NCBI GenBank assembly: GCA_016699675.1
Contig: CP064985.1
Location: forward strand, 496,001-560,000
Origin: Austwickia sp.
GTDB lineage: Bacteria; Actinomycetota; Actinomycetes; Actinomycetales; Dermatophilaceae
Length of the DNA: 64,000 nt
Direction: 5' to 3'
In this document: piece by piece, positions 32,307 to 41,364 of the stretch
Layout of the letters: each line of letters begins with the position of its first letter
Position numbering within the stretch: the first letter of the stretch is position 1
Position numbers and translations under genes: made by a program
Notes under the pieces: model-generated
Database searches by the model: none
Told to the model about the DNA's origin: nothing
What the model saw: the letters and a program-made list of their open reading frames with translations, nothing else

Positions 32307-32393
32307 CACCCGCCGGTGGCGGGTGGGCACCCAGGCGGACGATGCCCACGACGTCACTCCCCGGTGGTGGCCCACCTACGCCAGTCGTGTGCT
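32307..32393 (-). promoter_or_regulatory. ZTP (pfl) riboswitch in the purH leader
   Basis: Reading the minus strand: P1 CACGAC (32389-32384) pairs with GTCGTG (32352-32347); P2 GGTGG (32376-32372) pairs with CCACC (32367-32363), running into the conserved CCACCGGGGAG; the pseudoknot is GGCG of ACTGGCG (32382-32379) with CGCC of CCGCCTGGG (32337-32334). These are the consensus elements of the pfl motif, which senses ZTP/ZMP. A hairpin CACCCGCC/GGCGGGTG (32325-32307) follows and may be the expression platform. It fills the purN-purH gap, so purH can respond to AICAR build-up. Confidence 0.88.
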
Positions 32394-32399
32394 CCGAGC

Positions 32400-33044
32400 C
32401 TATCCGCCCGCGGCGCCGAGGCGGACGTGGCGCCCGCACACGACGTACCCCTCCCGCGCCATCCGGCCCACGCACTCGACGAGCATCTCCCGCTCCCCCA
32501 CCTTGATCCGCTCGTGCAGCGACTCCTCGGTGTCGTCGTCACGGACCTCCACGGCGCGCTGCGCGATGATCGGGCCCGTGTCGACGCCGGCGTCGACGAG
32601 GTGGCAGGTGCATCCGGTCACCCGCACGCCGTACGCCATCGCGTCCCGCACCCCGTGCGCCCCCGGGAAGCTCGGCAGGAGCGCCGGGTGCGTGTTGACC
32701 ACCCGGCCGCCGAAGCGGTCCAGGAACGCCGGCCCGAGAATCTTCATGAAGCCGGCCCCGACGACGAGGGCGGGGTCGTAGGCGGCAACGGCCGCCGCCA
32801 GGGCCGCGTCCCATGCCCCGCGATCCGGGCGGTCGCCGACGCGACACACGAAGGTGGGCACGCCCGCGCGGTGCGCCCGCGCCAGCCCCTCGATGCCGTC
32901 CCGGTCGGCGCCGACGGCGACGATGCGGACGCCGTACGCCGGGTCCGTGGCCGCGTCGAGCAAGGCCTGGAGGTTGGTGCCGGATCCGGAGACGAGGACG
33001 ACGATCGGTACGCCGGGTGCCGAGGCGGAGGCGGGGAGACTCAC
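32400..33044 (-). CDS. purN: phosphoribosylglycinamide formyltransferase
   Basis: A 214-residue enzyme transferring formyl from 10-formyl-THF to GAR in purine synthesis. The phosphate loop is VLVSGSGTNLQALLDA, the catalytic segment NTHPALLPSFPGAHGVRDA (Asn-x-His pair), and the essential aspartate lies in VDAGVDTGPII. It is 9 bp downstream of the DUF6350 gene and directly upstream of the riboswitch-purH unit. Confidence 0.96.
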   Translation of the reverse strand: MSLPASASAPGVPIVVLVSGSGTNLQALLDAATDPAYGVRIVAVGADRDGIEGLARAHRAGVPTFVCRVGDRPDRGAWDAALAAAVAAYDPALVVGAGFMKILGPAFLDRFGGRVVNTHPALLPSFPGAHGVRDAMAYGVRVTGCTCHLVDAGVDTGPIIAQRAVEVRDDDTEESLHERIKVGEREMLVECVGRMAREGYVVCGRHVRLGAAGG

Positions 33045-33053
33045 GCCGGCACC

Positions 33054-34352
33054 CTACCGTCGGGTCGACGCAGGGCCTGCCGGGACGGCCTGCGGCGCCG
33101 GGGTGGCCGTCGACTCGCCTGGGCGCATCGATCGACGGCCCCATCGGACGCCGAGGGAGAGCGCCGCCCCCAGCGCCAGCTCACCGCCGAGCATCGCCCC
33201 GAGCAGGAACGGGGGCGCGCCCACTGTGGCCAGCCGGGCCGAGCCGAGGGCCCCTCCCGCGATGACGGCGAGCAGGGTCGCGCCGGCTCCGGCGACCAGG
33301 CAGCCGGAGGCCGCCGCCAGCGCCCGATCCAGCGGGTCGGGGCCGACGGCGCGCGCGCAGCGTCGTTCGAGGAAGACGCCGGCAGCGACCGGGACGATCA
33401 GCGCCGCCCGCACGATCGCGGGCAGCGGCCCGGGCTCGGGCAGCGCGCCGAACACGGGGATCAGCGGCAGCAGCCCGGGCTCCGCCGTGGTCAGCGTGAC
33501 CGAGGAGTCCACGCCGATCCCGAAACCCGGCCCGGCCAGCCAGCTCAGCGCCCAGACCGCGAGGTTGGGCAGGTAGAGGGCCTGGACGCCGGTGAGGACG
33601 ACCCCACCCAAGACGCCGGGGCTCAGCGCGTCGTACAGGCCGGCGATGCGATCGAACCGCACGACGATGACGAGGAACACGAGGATCTGAGCGAGCAGCA
33701 ACAGCCACGCCAGGGTGCGCCAGCCCGCCGCCCAGCCCTGGCGGGCCCACGCGGGCCACCGGAGCCCCGCGCGCAGGCCCGGGGCCACCTCCCCCAGGTC
33801 GGCGCGGAATTCCGACCGCAGCCCCAGGACGTAGGCGCCGAGACCCACGAGGAGGAAGCCGACCAGGGCCCGAGGCACCGAGGGGGCGAAGTCGGCCGTG
33901 CGCGCCAGGAGCGCCGCGAGCAGGCCGAACAGCGTGTAGAGGCCGACGAAAACGCCCCCCTCGACGGCCACGTCGCGGCGCAGACCGCTCGCCCAGGCGA
34001 GCCGCCCGGGAGCCTGCCGCACCAAGCCGGCCGCCAGTCGTCCGGCCGACCAGGTCGCGGTGACGAGGGCGACGAGCGTGTACAGCAGCGGGACCAGGGA
34101 CACGGTCCCAATCCGCACGGCCAGTGCCCCACCGTGCCCGAGGCACCAGCCGGCGAGCCCCATCTGCACCGCGCGCCACCCGCCGACGCTGACATTCGGG
34201 CTGGCCAACCAGACCAGGAACACCGGCAGGGCGATGAGCACCAGCGACACCGAGGCCGCCTCCATCGCCGCGAGGGCAGCGCGCAGCCACCCGGGGGCGG
34301 TGTCGAGGGCGCCACCGATGGCGTGAGTCAGGTGCGACGGTCGTCTAGCCAT
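33054..34352 (-). CDS. DUF6350-like multi-pass membrane protein
   Basis: A 432-residue protein starting at ATG 34352 (MARRPSHLTHAIGGAL) with about ten hydrophobic helices. Its position immediately upstream of purN matches the conserved actinobacterial neighbourhood of DUF6350 proteins, some of which have been linked to cell division (PerM in mycobacteria). No catalytic motif is visible. First gene of the purN-purH run. Confidence 0.82.
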   Translation of the reverse strand: MARRPSHLTHAIGGALDTAPGWLRAALAAMEAASVSLVLIALPVFLVWLASPNVSVGGWRAVQMGLAGWCLGHGGALAVRIGTVSLVPLLYTLVALVTATWSAGRLAAGLVRQAPGRLAWASGLRRDVAVEGGVFVGLYTLFGLLAALLARTADFAPSVPRALVGFLLVGLGAYVLGLRSEFRADLGEVAPGLRAGLRWPAWARQGWAAGWRTLAWLLLLAQILVFLVIVVRFDRIAGLYDALSPGVLGGVVLTGVQALYLPNLAVWALSWLAGPGFGIGVDSSVTLTTAEPGLLPLIPVFGALPEPGPLPAIVRAALIVPVAAGVFLERRCARAVGPDPLDRALAAASGCLVAGAGATLLAVIAGGALGSARLATVGAPPFLLGAMLGGELALGAALSLGVRWGRRSMRPGESTATPAPQAVPAGPASTRR

Positions 34353-34459
34353 GGCCCGCCCATCGTCCCCCGGCGTCCGTCGCGTCCCAAACCCCCACGC
34401 CGGGATGAGGTTTCGGGGCTGTGGAAAGCGTCCGCGGGGCGTCGCCACCCGGTCGCATC

Positions 34460-35152
34460 ATGGGGAGCGTGGAACTGACGGGAGCGCTGGTGGCCGGGGT
34501 GCTGGTCGCTGCGGCGTACGGGGCCGGCGCGGGCTTCCTGGCCCGCGACCGATTGGCCCAGGGGCGGCATCGCCGGTATGCGGACGAGTGGCAGCGCCCG
34601 CTCCCGACGTACCGCTTCCTCCCGGCGGCCTTCGCGCTCGTCGCCGCCCTGCTCGCGGTGCGGCTCGCCACCGCGGGCCCCGCCGTCGCGGCGCCGTACG
34701 TCGCGGCGGTCCCGCTGTACGGCGTGCTGGCGGCCGTGGACGTCGACGTGCATCGGCTCCCGGACCGGCTGACGCTGCCCGCCTACCCGGCGCTGGCCCT
34801 CGCGCTCGCCCCGGCCGCGTGGCGGGGCGACGGGGGCCCCGGAGCCGCGCGCCGGGCCGTGCTGGCCGGTGTCGTCGCCCTGGTGGCCTTCGCCGTGCTC
34901 CATGTCGTCTCGCGACGAGCCCTCGGCCTTGGCGACGTCAAGCTGGCGGGCACCCTCGGCGCCCTCCTGGGCTGGTTCTCCTGGGAACGCCTCCTCGGCG
35001 GGATCTACGCGATGTTTCTGATCGGCGGAGTCGTGGCCGGCTGGCTGCTGCTCCGTCGGCGGGCGGGGCGCCACACCCGACTGGCCTTCGGCCCGGCGAT
35101 GGTGCTCGGCGCGGCCGCCGCGATCCTCGCCGTTCCACCGGGGCCGGGCTGA
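34460..35152 (+). CDS. A24-family prepilin peptidase (short form)
   Basis: A 230-residue integral membrane aspartyl protease that cleaves prepilin-like leaders. The two catalytic aspartates lie in AAVDVDVHRLPDRLTLP and GLGDVKLAGTLGALLG, and FGPAMVLG ends the core. There is no N-terminal methyltransferase domain. ATG 34460 has no clear ribosome site; GTG 34472 is an alternative. No pilin or pilus assembly gene is in the window, so its substrates lie elsewhere. Divergent from the DUF6350 gene. Confidence 0.86.
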   Translation: MGSVELTGALVAGVLVAAAYGAGAGFLARDRLAQGRHRRYADEWQRPLPTYRFLPAAFALVAALLAVRLATAGPAVAAPYVAAVPLYGVLAAVDVDVHRLPDRLTLPAYPALALALAPAAWRGDGGPGAARRAVLAGVVALVAFAVLHVVSRRALGLGDVKLAGTLGALLGWFSWERLLGGIYAMFLIGGVVAGWLLLRRRAGRHTRLAFGPAMVLGAAAAILAVPPGPG

Positions 35153-35558
35153 CGCCGGCGTCTCGCCATCTGGACTTTTGGCCGATCCCTGCACCACACG
35201 CAACCGGGACCGTAAGCCAGGCGTATGACCCACAGAGAAGATGTGCCGCCGACGCGGCATGGGTATGTGGGGGCCAGCGATGACGACCGTGGAGCTTTGT
35301 GTGCTTCCGGCGATTTCGGCTGCCCCCATGCCGATCGGCCATCGGTCCCGTCGGTCCGTCCGCCGACGGGTGCATCCGGTGACCCGGCCGGGCCATCCGC
35401 CCGCCGCTCGGGGTGCGGCCGCCCTGGCGACCGCACCCCGAGTCCGCAGCGCTCCTCCCGCGCTGACCACCACGCTCCGCCCCTCCGTTCGGCCTAGGCT
35501 GGCCGGATCAGGTGAGGCCTGGCTGGTCATGTCCGCGGAGAGGGGGGCCGAGGACCGC
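35153..35558. other. 406-bp intergenic region before the sigma factor
   Basis: No convincing gene. Open frames here extend into the sigma factor but have no homologue-like content. It probably holds the promoter of the sigma/partner operon; I could not identify a confident -35/-10 pair. Confidence 0.4.
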
Positions 35559-36050
35559 ATGGACGCTGCCGCCTTCGACGAGCTCTACGCGGCCCATTCG
35601 CGGCGCCTCGTCGGGCAGATGTACGCCGTGTGCGGCAACCTCGCGGAGGCCCAGGACGTCGTCCAGGAGGCCTTCACCCGGGCCTGGGAGCGGCGCGATC
35701 AACTCTCGCTCGTCGATTCGCCCGAGGCGTGGCTGCGCACCGTGGCCTACCGCCTGGCCGTCTCCCGGTGGCGCAAGACCAAGAACGCCGCGGTCGCCTG
35801 GATGCGTCGGGCGGAGTCCGAGGCGGTGGAGTCCATCTCGCCCGACCACGTCTTGCTCGTGACCGCCCTGCGGGAGCTGCCCGAGGCGCAGCGGCACACC
35901 ATCGTGTTGCACCACCTGTGTGACCTGCCCGTCGAGGAGGTCGCCGCCCTGACCGGCGTGCCCCTCGGCACGGTCAAGGCACGCCTGTCTCGGGGCCGCG
36001 CCGCACTCGCGACGGTCCTGTCCGACGCCAAGGAGTCTCAGCGTGGCTGA
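35559..36050 (+). CDS. ECF-type RNA polymerase sigma factor (SigE-like)
   Basis: A 163-residue sigma-70 family protein with region 2 (FDELYAAHSRRLVGQMYAVCGNLAEAQDVVQEAFTRAW, given in parts: core DVVQEAFTRAWERRDQL) and region 4 (LRELPEAQRHTIVLHH, then VEEVAALTGVPLGTVKARLSRGR). ATG 35559 is preferred (GAGG, 5-nt spacer); ATG 35529 is possible and adds 10 residues. Its end overlaps the next gene by 8 bp. It directs transcription of an unknown regulon, possibly including the exopolysaccharide locus that follows. Confidence 0.9.
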   Translation: MDAAAFDELYAAHSRRLVGQMYAVCGNLAEAQDVVQEAFTRAWERRDQLSLVDSPEAWLRTVAYRLAVSRWRKTKNAAVAWMRRAESEAVESISPDHVLLVTALRELPEAQRHTIVLHHLCDLPVEEVAALTGVPLGTVKARLSRGRAALATVLSDAKESQRG

Positions 36051-37431
36051 CTTCGACCTCGATCCCCTCCTGCGGGACCTCGCCCGCGACGCGGCGCGGC
36101 GGGCCACGCTGGCCGACGCCGTCGCGGTGCGTCGCTCCGGCGATCACCGCCGCCTCGCCAAGAGCATTGGCGTCGCCGCCGGCCTCGTGCTCGTCACGAC
36201 CGGCACGTTCGGCCTGATGACCAAGGGAGGCGGCGCAGGCCTCATCGCCGCCTCCGAGGCCGCCAGCGGCAGCACCGCCGCTCCCCGGAGCTCCAGCCCG
36301 ACGCCCTGGGTCTCCCCGACCGACGTCGACCTGCAGCCCATGCCCAGCTGGGTGCCCACGGCGCCACAGGCCTCGGTGGTGCCGGCGCCCGCTCCGGTGC
36401 CTGCACCGGCGCCGACGTCCGTCCCGGGACCGGGCCAGCAGGCTCCGGGCTCCGCATCCTCCGCGACGCCGTCCGCGGGCGGCCCGCCGGTCGCGACCGG
36501 CTCGACGCCGGCACCGTCCTCCGCGGCCAGCACGACGCCGACGCCCTCGGCGAGCAGCAGCTCGAGCGCGGGGCCGCCGAGTTCCTCCAGCACCACCGGT
36601 GCTCCGGCACCCACCGCGACGCCCAGCGCGTCCCCCACGACGGGGCCATCGGCAGGCAGCCCACCGACCAGCGGGGCCAGCACCGCACCGGGGTCGACGA
36701 CGCTTCCGGCGACGGCGTACCAGGTGACCCTGTACAACGCCGTGGCGGGCGGCCGCGTGGGCGAGCGGGTGAGCGCCGGCGGGGTCTTCGGGGCGCCCAG
36801 CGGCACGCTGCCCTATAAGCATCGAATCGCCACGGCGGCCGCGGGGTCGGTGACCAGTCCGGTGCACAAGCCGGTCGCGGCGGCGTTGGGCGTGGGGACC
36901 GACGGGGCCTCCCACCTCACGCTGTTCGCTGACGGCAAGATGCTCGAGGATCGCGTCCTCAAGACCGACTGGGCCGATGCGCAGGGACTCGTCGCGACCG
37001 TCGATGCGGGCGCCCGCCAGGTGACGGTGCTGGCCTTTCATGCCGGGGGGACCGTGACGCGACTGGTCATCGGCGCGGTCGGCGTCGGCGCGGCACCGAC
37101 CGTCGGCGCCCCGGCCGTCGTCGCCAGCCTCCCGGGGGTCAGCGCGGCCACGCTCGCCAACCCCGGTGCCGCGAACGGCATCTGGGCCTATGTGGTCGCC
37201 GGCGATCGACTGGTCCTGGTCAAGGTGCCCGCCGGCGGCACGGGCACGGTGGCCCAGCTCGTTTCGAGCGGCCTGGCCGGGACGACCACCCTGGGGCGGC
37301 TCACGACGAGCGCGACAGGCGCCGGCGGCGTCGCCGCGTGGTCCGCCAGCGGCGCGGGCACCGTGTACTCGGGGCCGAATCCCTACGCCGCCCTGACCGC
37401 CACCGGCGTTCCCATCCCCCTGCCCCGCTGA
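36043..37431 (+). CDS. single-pass membrane protein, probable partner (anti-sigma-like) of the sigma factor
   Basis: A 462-residue product whose GTG overlaps the sigma gene. A 40-residue cytosolic N-terminus (PLLRDLARDAARRATLADAVAVRR) precedes one membrane helix at 41-60, then a Pro/Ser/Thr/Ala-rich spacer to about 225, then an extracellular beta-rich domain (YQVTLYNAVAGGRVGERV onward). The layout and coupling suggest an anti-sigma factor, but the zinc HxxxCxxC motif is absent and no family is recognised. Confidence 0.72.
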   Translation: MADFDLDPLLRDLARDAARRATLADAVAVRRSGDHRRLAKSIGVAAGLVLVTTGTFGLMTKGGGAGLIAASEAASGSTAAPRSSSPTPWVSPTDVDLQPMPSWVPTAPQASVVPAPAPVPAPAPTSVPGPGQQAPGSASSATPSAGGPPVATGSTPAPSSAASTTPTPSASSSSSAGPPSSSSTTGAPAPTATPSASPTTGPSAGSPPTSGASTAPGSTTLPATAYQVTLYNAVAGGRVGERVSAGGVFGAPSGTLPYKHRIATAAAGSVTSPVHKPVAAALGVGTDGASHLTLFADGKMLEDRVLKTDWADAQGLVATVDAGARQVTVLAFHAGGTVTRLVIGAVGVGAAPTVGAPAVVASLPGVSAATLANPGAANGIWAYVVAGDRLVLVKVPAGGTGTVAQLVSSGLAGTTTLGRLTTSATGAGGVAAWSASGAGTVYSGPNPYAALTATGVPIPLPR

Positions 37432-37615
37432 TCGAGCGTGCCCGAGTGCCACGGGTCGCGCGGTATCTTGGTGCCGAACGATCGTTCAACCAGCGCGCTC
37501 GACCAGCGCCACCCCGGTGCTAGAGGGCCGCGCACGCAGCAAGCAGTGTCGCGCGTCGGCGGGGGCCGCCGGGTGGGGGCGAATCGACGACACCGAGGAC
37601 GAGGGGACAACCGCG

Positions 37616-38737
37616 ATGAAGTTCGCGCTGAAGAGGTGGTGGTGGCTCCCCGTCATCACCACGATCGCGCTGTTGCTGGCGATGGGCTGGGTCGGTCGCT
37701 CTATCGAACCGAAGACGTCGGCCCAACTCCTGATGGTGACCAGCGGGGCCAACAACGACGCCCAGACCGTCGCCCGCAACAACGCCAGCACGCTGGCGCA
37801 GATCCAGGCCTCGAACGCCTTCGACGTCGCGGCCCAGCAGACGGGCGTGCCGGCGGACGACCTGCGCCAGCGCACCCGCGTCGCCACGTCCGGCGATGCC
37901 GCGGTGGTCCAGATCGAGGTGAGCGCGCCGACCGCTGAGGAGGCCGCCCAGCAGGCCAACGCCGTGGCGAAGGCCGCAGTCGCCGCGTCGGAGGCCCGCC
38001 TGCGCGCGGAGCTCGATGCCGTGACGGCGGCCACCTCGAAGCTGATCGAGACGCCCCAGCTCAAGTCGACGACCGCGGAACAGGCCCGCACCGATGGCCT
38101 CGCCGCACGCCTCGCGGCCAGCCAAGGCGACCTCCTCGCGAGCTCCGGGCGCCTGTCCGTGCTCAAGGAGGCGGACCCCGCCGCCGCGACTCGGGCACCG
38201 CTCACGAGCCTGGCCCTGCTGGGGGCCGTCGGTGGCCTCGTCCTAGGCCTGCTGCCGGTCCAGCTGTTCTTCCGCCGCCGCGGGCGGGTCTCCTCGATGG
38301 AGGAGTTGGCCGGCCTCTATCCGGACTTGGACACCGTGCGGCCCAACGAGGTGCCCCGGCTCGTCGATGAGTCCGTCGACTCGGTCTTCGTCGTTGACCA
38401 CGAGCGCTCAGGCGCCGCGTCCAGCGGCGCGGACGACGCGGCGCACCAGGTCGTCCAATCCCTGGCCTCGGTCGGCGTCTTGACCCGGGCCCCGCTCGCC
38501 GACTTCGCCGGCGGTCCCGGCGACGTCACCCTCGTGTCGACGACCCCCCAGGATGCCCGCCGCCGGCAGCGCGCCTCCTCGCTGGTGCTCTGGCCGGTGC
38601 ATCTGCGGCGGACCAAGATCCAGGATCTCGACCGGGCCGTTGCGGACGCCCGAGGCCGGTCGGCCCTGCTCGTCGTGGACCCCGCGGGATCGCCCGACGT
38701 GGCATCGGCTCGCCAGCGGGCCCATGCCACGGCCTAG
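37616..38737 (+). CDS. Wzz/YveK-like polysaccharide chain-length protein
   Basis: A 373-residue membrane protein with the co-polymerase layout: TM1 at about 8-27, a periplasmic coiled region (about 45-190, with EEAAQQANAVAKAAVAASEARL), TM2 at about 196-220, then a cytosolic domain of about 150 residues. ATG 37616 is chosen for GAGGGG at 9 nt. The C-terminal domain keeps a Rossmann-like trace (ALLVVDPAG) but has no Walker A, so it is not a working BY-kinase. First gene of the exopolysaccharide run; overlaps the polymerase gene. Confidence 0.8.
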   Translation: MKFALKRWWWLPVITTIALLLAMGWVGRSIEPKTSAQLLMVTSGANNDAQTVARNNASTLAQIQASNAFDVAAQQTGVPADDLRQRTRVATSGDAAVVQIEVSAPTAEEAAQQANAVAKAAVAASEARLRAELDAVTAATSKLIETPQLKSTTAEQARTDGLAARLAASQGDLLASSGRLSVLKEADPAAATRAPLTSLALLGAVGGLVLGLLPVQLFFRRRGRVSSMEELAGLYPDLDTVRPNEVPRLVDESVDSVFVVDHERSGAASSGADDAAHQVVQSLASVGVLTRAPLADFAGGPGDVTLVSTTPQDARRRQRASSLVLWPVHLRRTKIQDLDRAVADARGRSALLVVDPAGSPDVASARQRAHATA

Positions 38738-40010
38738 CCAGTCCAGCCACCGGTGGGCGGCCGACCCAGCCACCTGGGCCGGCGCGCTCTTCCTGGGCAA
38801 CTTTCTCCTGCAACGCATCTCAGCGCTGCCTGGGCTGTCCATCTCGGCCTCGACCCCGCTGACCCTGCTGGTCATCGGCCTCGGCCTGGTGAAGGGCGTG
38901 CTGGTCATCGAGCCGCGGCGCGCCCAGCTCTTCGGGTGGGCGGTGGCGACCACCGCGGTGGCGACGCTGCTTCAGATGCGCTTCCACACGGCCCTCAACA
39001 TCAGCGTGCCCAGCTGGGCCTTCTGGCTGGTGATCTGGGTCGGGATCGCGGTCCGCTTCCGCGACACCTCCGCAGACACGACCCGTCGGGTGGCGGCGGC
39101 CATCGCCAATGTGAGCTGCGGCATCAGCGCCGTGTCGCTCGTGTTCCTCGGCAGCCAGCTGGCCGGGCTGCCCTACCGGGACCACCTGGCCGCGGTCGTC
39201 CCCTCCCCCTACCTGGTGGACGGCTTCGTGATCACCTATCCGATCACGTACGGCAGCCCCATCTACCGCTCCAACGGCTGGCTCGCCCTGGAACCCTCGT
39301 TCCTGTCGTTCATGCTCGGGATCGCCGTCGTGTGTGCCCTCGTCGCCAGGGTCTCCGTCTGGCGGACGGCGCTGCTGCTGGCGGGCATGCTGTCGACGTT
39401 CGCCGGCTCCGGCCTGGCCGTCCTCGCGATCGCGATTGTGATCCTGCCGTTCACGCCGGAGGCGGCCGGGCTGCGTCGGCACCTGACGGTCGGGCTAGCT
39501 CTGCTCGTCGCCAGCGCCTTCACCCCGATCGGGGCCTACGTCTTCGGCCGCTTCGGCGAGGTCTCGCAGACCAACTCCTCGTCCTCGTTGCGGGCCGTGG
39601 AACCGTACGCCGTGCTCGTTCCCCGCTGGTTGGCGGATCCGCCCGGCGTCCTGTTCGGCTACGGGGCCGGCTCGGCCCGCCTGTACATCGACGACCTGGG
39701 CCAACCCGGCCTCGTGGTGCCCAATGTCGCCAAGATGCTCTTCGAGTACGGGCTCCTGGCCGGGCTCGTCCTCGTCGCCGTGATCGTGGTGGCGCACACG
39801 AGGTCTGCCTACCCGGCCCTCGGCATCAGCGTGCTGGTGTCCTTCCTGGTGATTCAGCCTGCCTCCCAGCCGCTGGTGACCTGCAGCCTGGCCTGCATCA
39901 CGTGGTGTGCCCCCGCGCTGCGCAAGCGTGCCCCGGCGCCCCTCCCGCAGGACTGGCCCACGGACGAGCACGCTACGATGCCAATGCTTTCCGCCCCGCC
40001 GCACCGGTGA
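38724..40010 (+). CDS. Wzy-like O-antigen/exopolysaccharide polymerase
   Basis: A 428-residue polytopic protein with about eleven hydrophobic helices. ATG 38724 overlaps the preceding gene by 14 bp. A large extracytoplasmic loop (about 165-205, YRDHLAAVVPSPYLVDGF to SNGWLALEPSFLSF) and a late segment with RAVEPYAVLVPRWL and GYGAGSAR match the general Wzy/WaaL-type pattern. Sequence identity in this family is low, so the assignment rests on topology and position between the Wzz-like and flippase genes. Confidence 0.75.
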   Translation: MPRPSQSSHRWAADPATWAGALFLGNFLLQRISALPGLSISASTPLTLLVIGLGLVKGVLVIEPRRAQLFGWAVATTAVATLLQMRFHTALNISVPSWAFWLVIWVGIAVRFRDTSADTTRRVAAAIANVSCGISAVSLVFLGSQLAGLPYRDHLAAVVPSPYLVDGFVITYPITYGSPIYRSNGWLALEPSFLSFMLGIAVVCALVARVSVWRTALLLAGMLSTFAGSGLAVLAIAIVILPFTPEAAGLRRHLTVGLALLVASAFTPIGAYVFGRFGEVSQTNSSSSLRAVEPYAVLVPRWLADPPGVLFGYGAGSARLYIDDLGQPGLVVPNVAKMLFEYGLLAGLVLVAVIVVAHTRSAYPALGISVLVSFLVIQPASQPLVTCSLACITWCAPALRKRAPAPLPQDWPTDEHATMPMLSAPPHR

Positions 40011-40041
40011 CGCGGAGCGGGCATCCACGAAGGGATTCTTG

Positions 40042-41348
40042 GTGGCAACGCGCGGCGCGCTGTGGACGTTTGCCGACCAGGCGGTCTCCAGCCTGTCCAC
40101 GGCAGCCCTGTCCATCGTCATTGCGCGCTCCGTCACCGAGAGCGAGTTCGGGGCGTACGGCGTCGGGCTGCTGATCTACAACTTCCTCGTCGGCCTCGCC
40201 CGCGCGGTGGTCTCCGATCCCTTGGTGATCCGCTACGCCGCGGCTGCGCAGGAGGCACACCGGGACGCCGCGCGACGGGCCACGGGCGCCGCGCTGGCCT
40301 CGGGGTGCGGATGCGGCCTGATCGTCGCGGGGGTCTCCCTCCTGCCGGTGTTTCCGCCCGATCTGACGGTAGCGATGCGCCTCACCGCCCTGGGCCTGCC
40401 CTTCTTCTTGCTGCAGGACGCGTGGCGCTACGTCTTCCTGTCGCGCGAGGCCCCGGCCAAGGCCTTCGTCAACGACATGACTTGGGCGGTGGTGCAGTTG
40501 GGCGGGCTCGCGGTGGCCCTGCGGGAGGAGGAGCACCGGGTCGGCCTGCTCATGGCCTGTTGGGTGGCGGGCGCCGCCGTCGGCTCGCTCGTGGGCCTGG
40601 TCCAGATGCGCACCGTACCGAAGGTCAGCGCCGCCGCCGGCTGGCTGGCCCAGCACCGTGACCTCACGAGCCGGCTCGGTCCCGAGTTCGCGCTGAACCA
40701 AGGGTCCTACAACGGATCCCTCCTGCTCATCGGCAAGGTGGACCGGCTCGAAGCCGTGGGAGCACTGAGCGCGGCGCGCACGCTGCTCGGCCCTATGCAG
40801 CTGCTGTCCTCGGCGGCCGCCTCCTTCGTGCTGCCGACGATGGCGCGGCGGCTCGCCACCGAGTCACCGCGCCGGTTGGCCGTCGTCGTCGGTGTCGCGT
40901 TGGGGGCCAGCACGGTCGGCGTGACGATCTTCCTCCTGGCGATGCCGACGTCCTGGGGGGGGTATGGCTGCTGGGCGACAACTGGCCGGGGGCCAGGTCG
41001 GTGCTCCCGGCGATGGGGTGGACCGTCGCCATGGTCGGGTTTGCCATGGGGGCGATCCTCGGCCTCAAGGCACGCGAGCGCGCCGGTCAGCTGCTGACCG
41101 TGACGCTGCTGCAGGCTCCGCTGTTCGTGGTGTTGGGCGCCGTCGGGGCCAGCAAGTACGGGGCCGTCGGCGGCGCGGTGGGCCTCGCCCTGGCCCAGTC
41201 CGTGGGGTGCGCGCTGACCTGGGTGAAATTCCTCGAGCACGAGCGGGCCATGGAGCGGCGGCCACGGCGTACGGCGGCAGCGCCCACCCCGGACGCAACG
41301 GAACCCGCCGGCACCCCTGAAGTCCAGGAGAGCCGGCGGGATCGTTAG
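40042..41348 (+). pseudogene. Wzx-like polysaccharide flippase, frameshifted at a G8 tract
   Basis: The protein begins at GTG 40042 (ATRGALWTFADQAVSSLSTA) and reads in frame through about 305 residues to the G8 tract at 40955-40962. After it the original frame turns to nonsense ending at 41097, while the homologous sequence continues in the next frame (WLLGDNWPGARSVLPAMGW, then GAILGLKARERAGQLL) to a stop at 41348. Nine Gs would give one protein of about 435 residues. It resembles the intact flippase at 50561-51922. It may be a pseudogene, a phase-variable gene or a sequencing error. Confidence 0.82.
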
Positions 41349-41364
41349 TCGCGCAGCGCCGTGC

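Noticed and set aside
37616..38737. A tyrosine autokinase (BY-kinase) fused to the Wzz-like protein
   Set aside because: The cytosolic domain has no Walker A P-loop and no Tyr cluster at the C-terminus.
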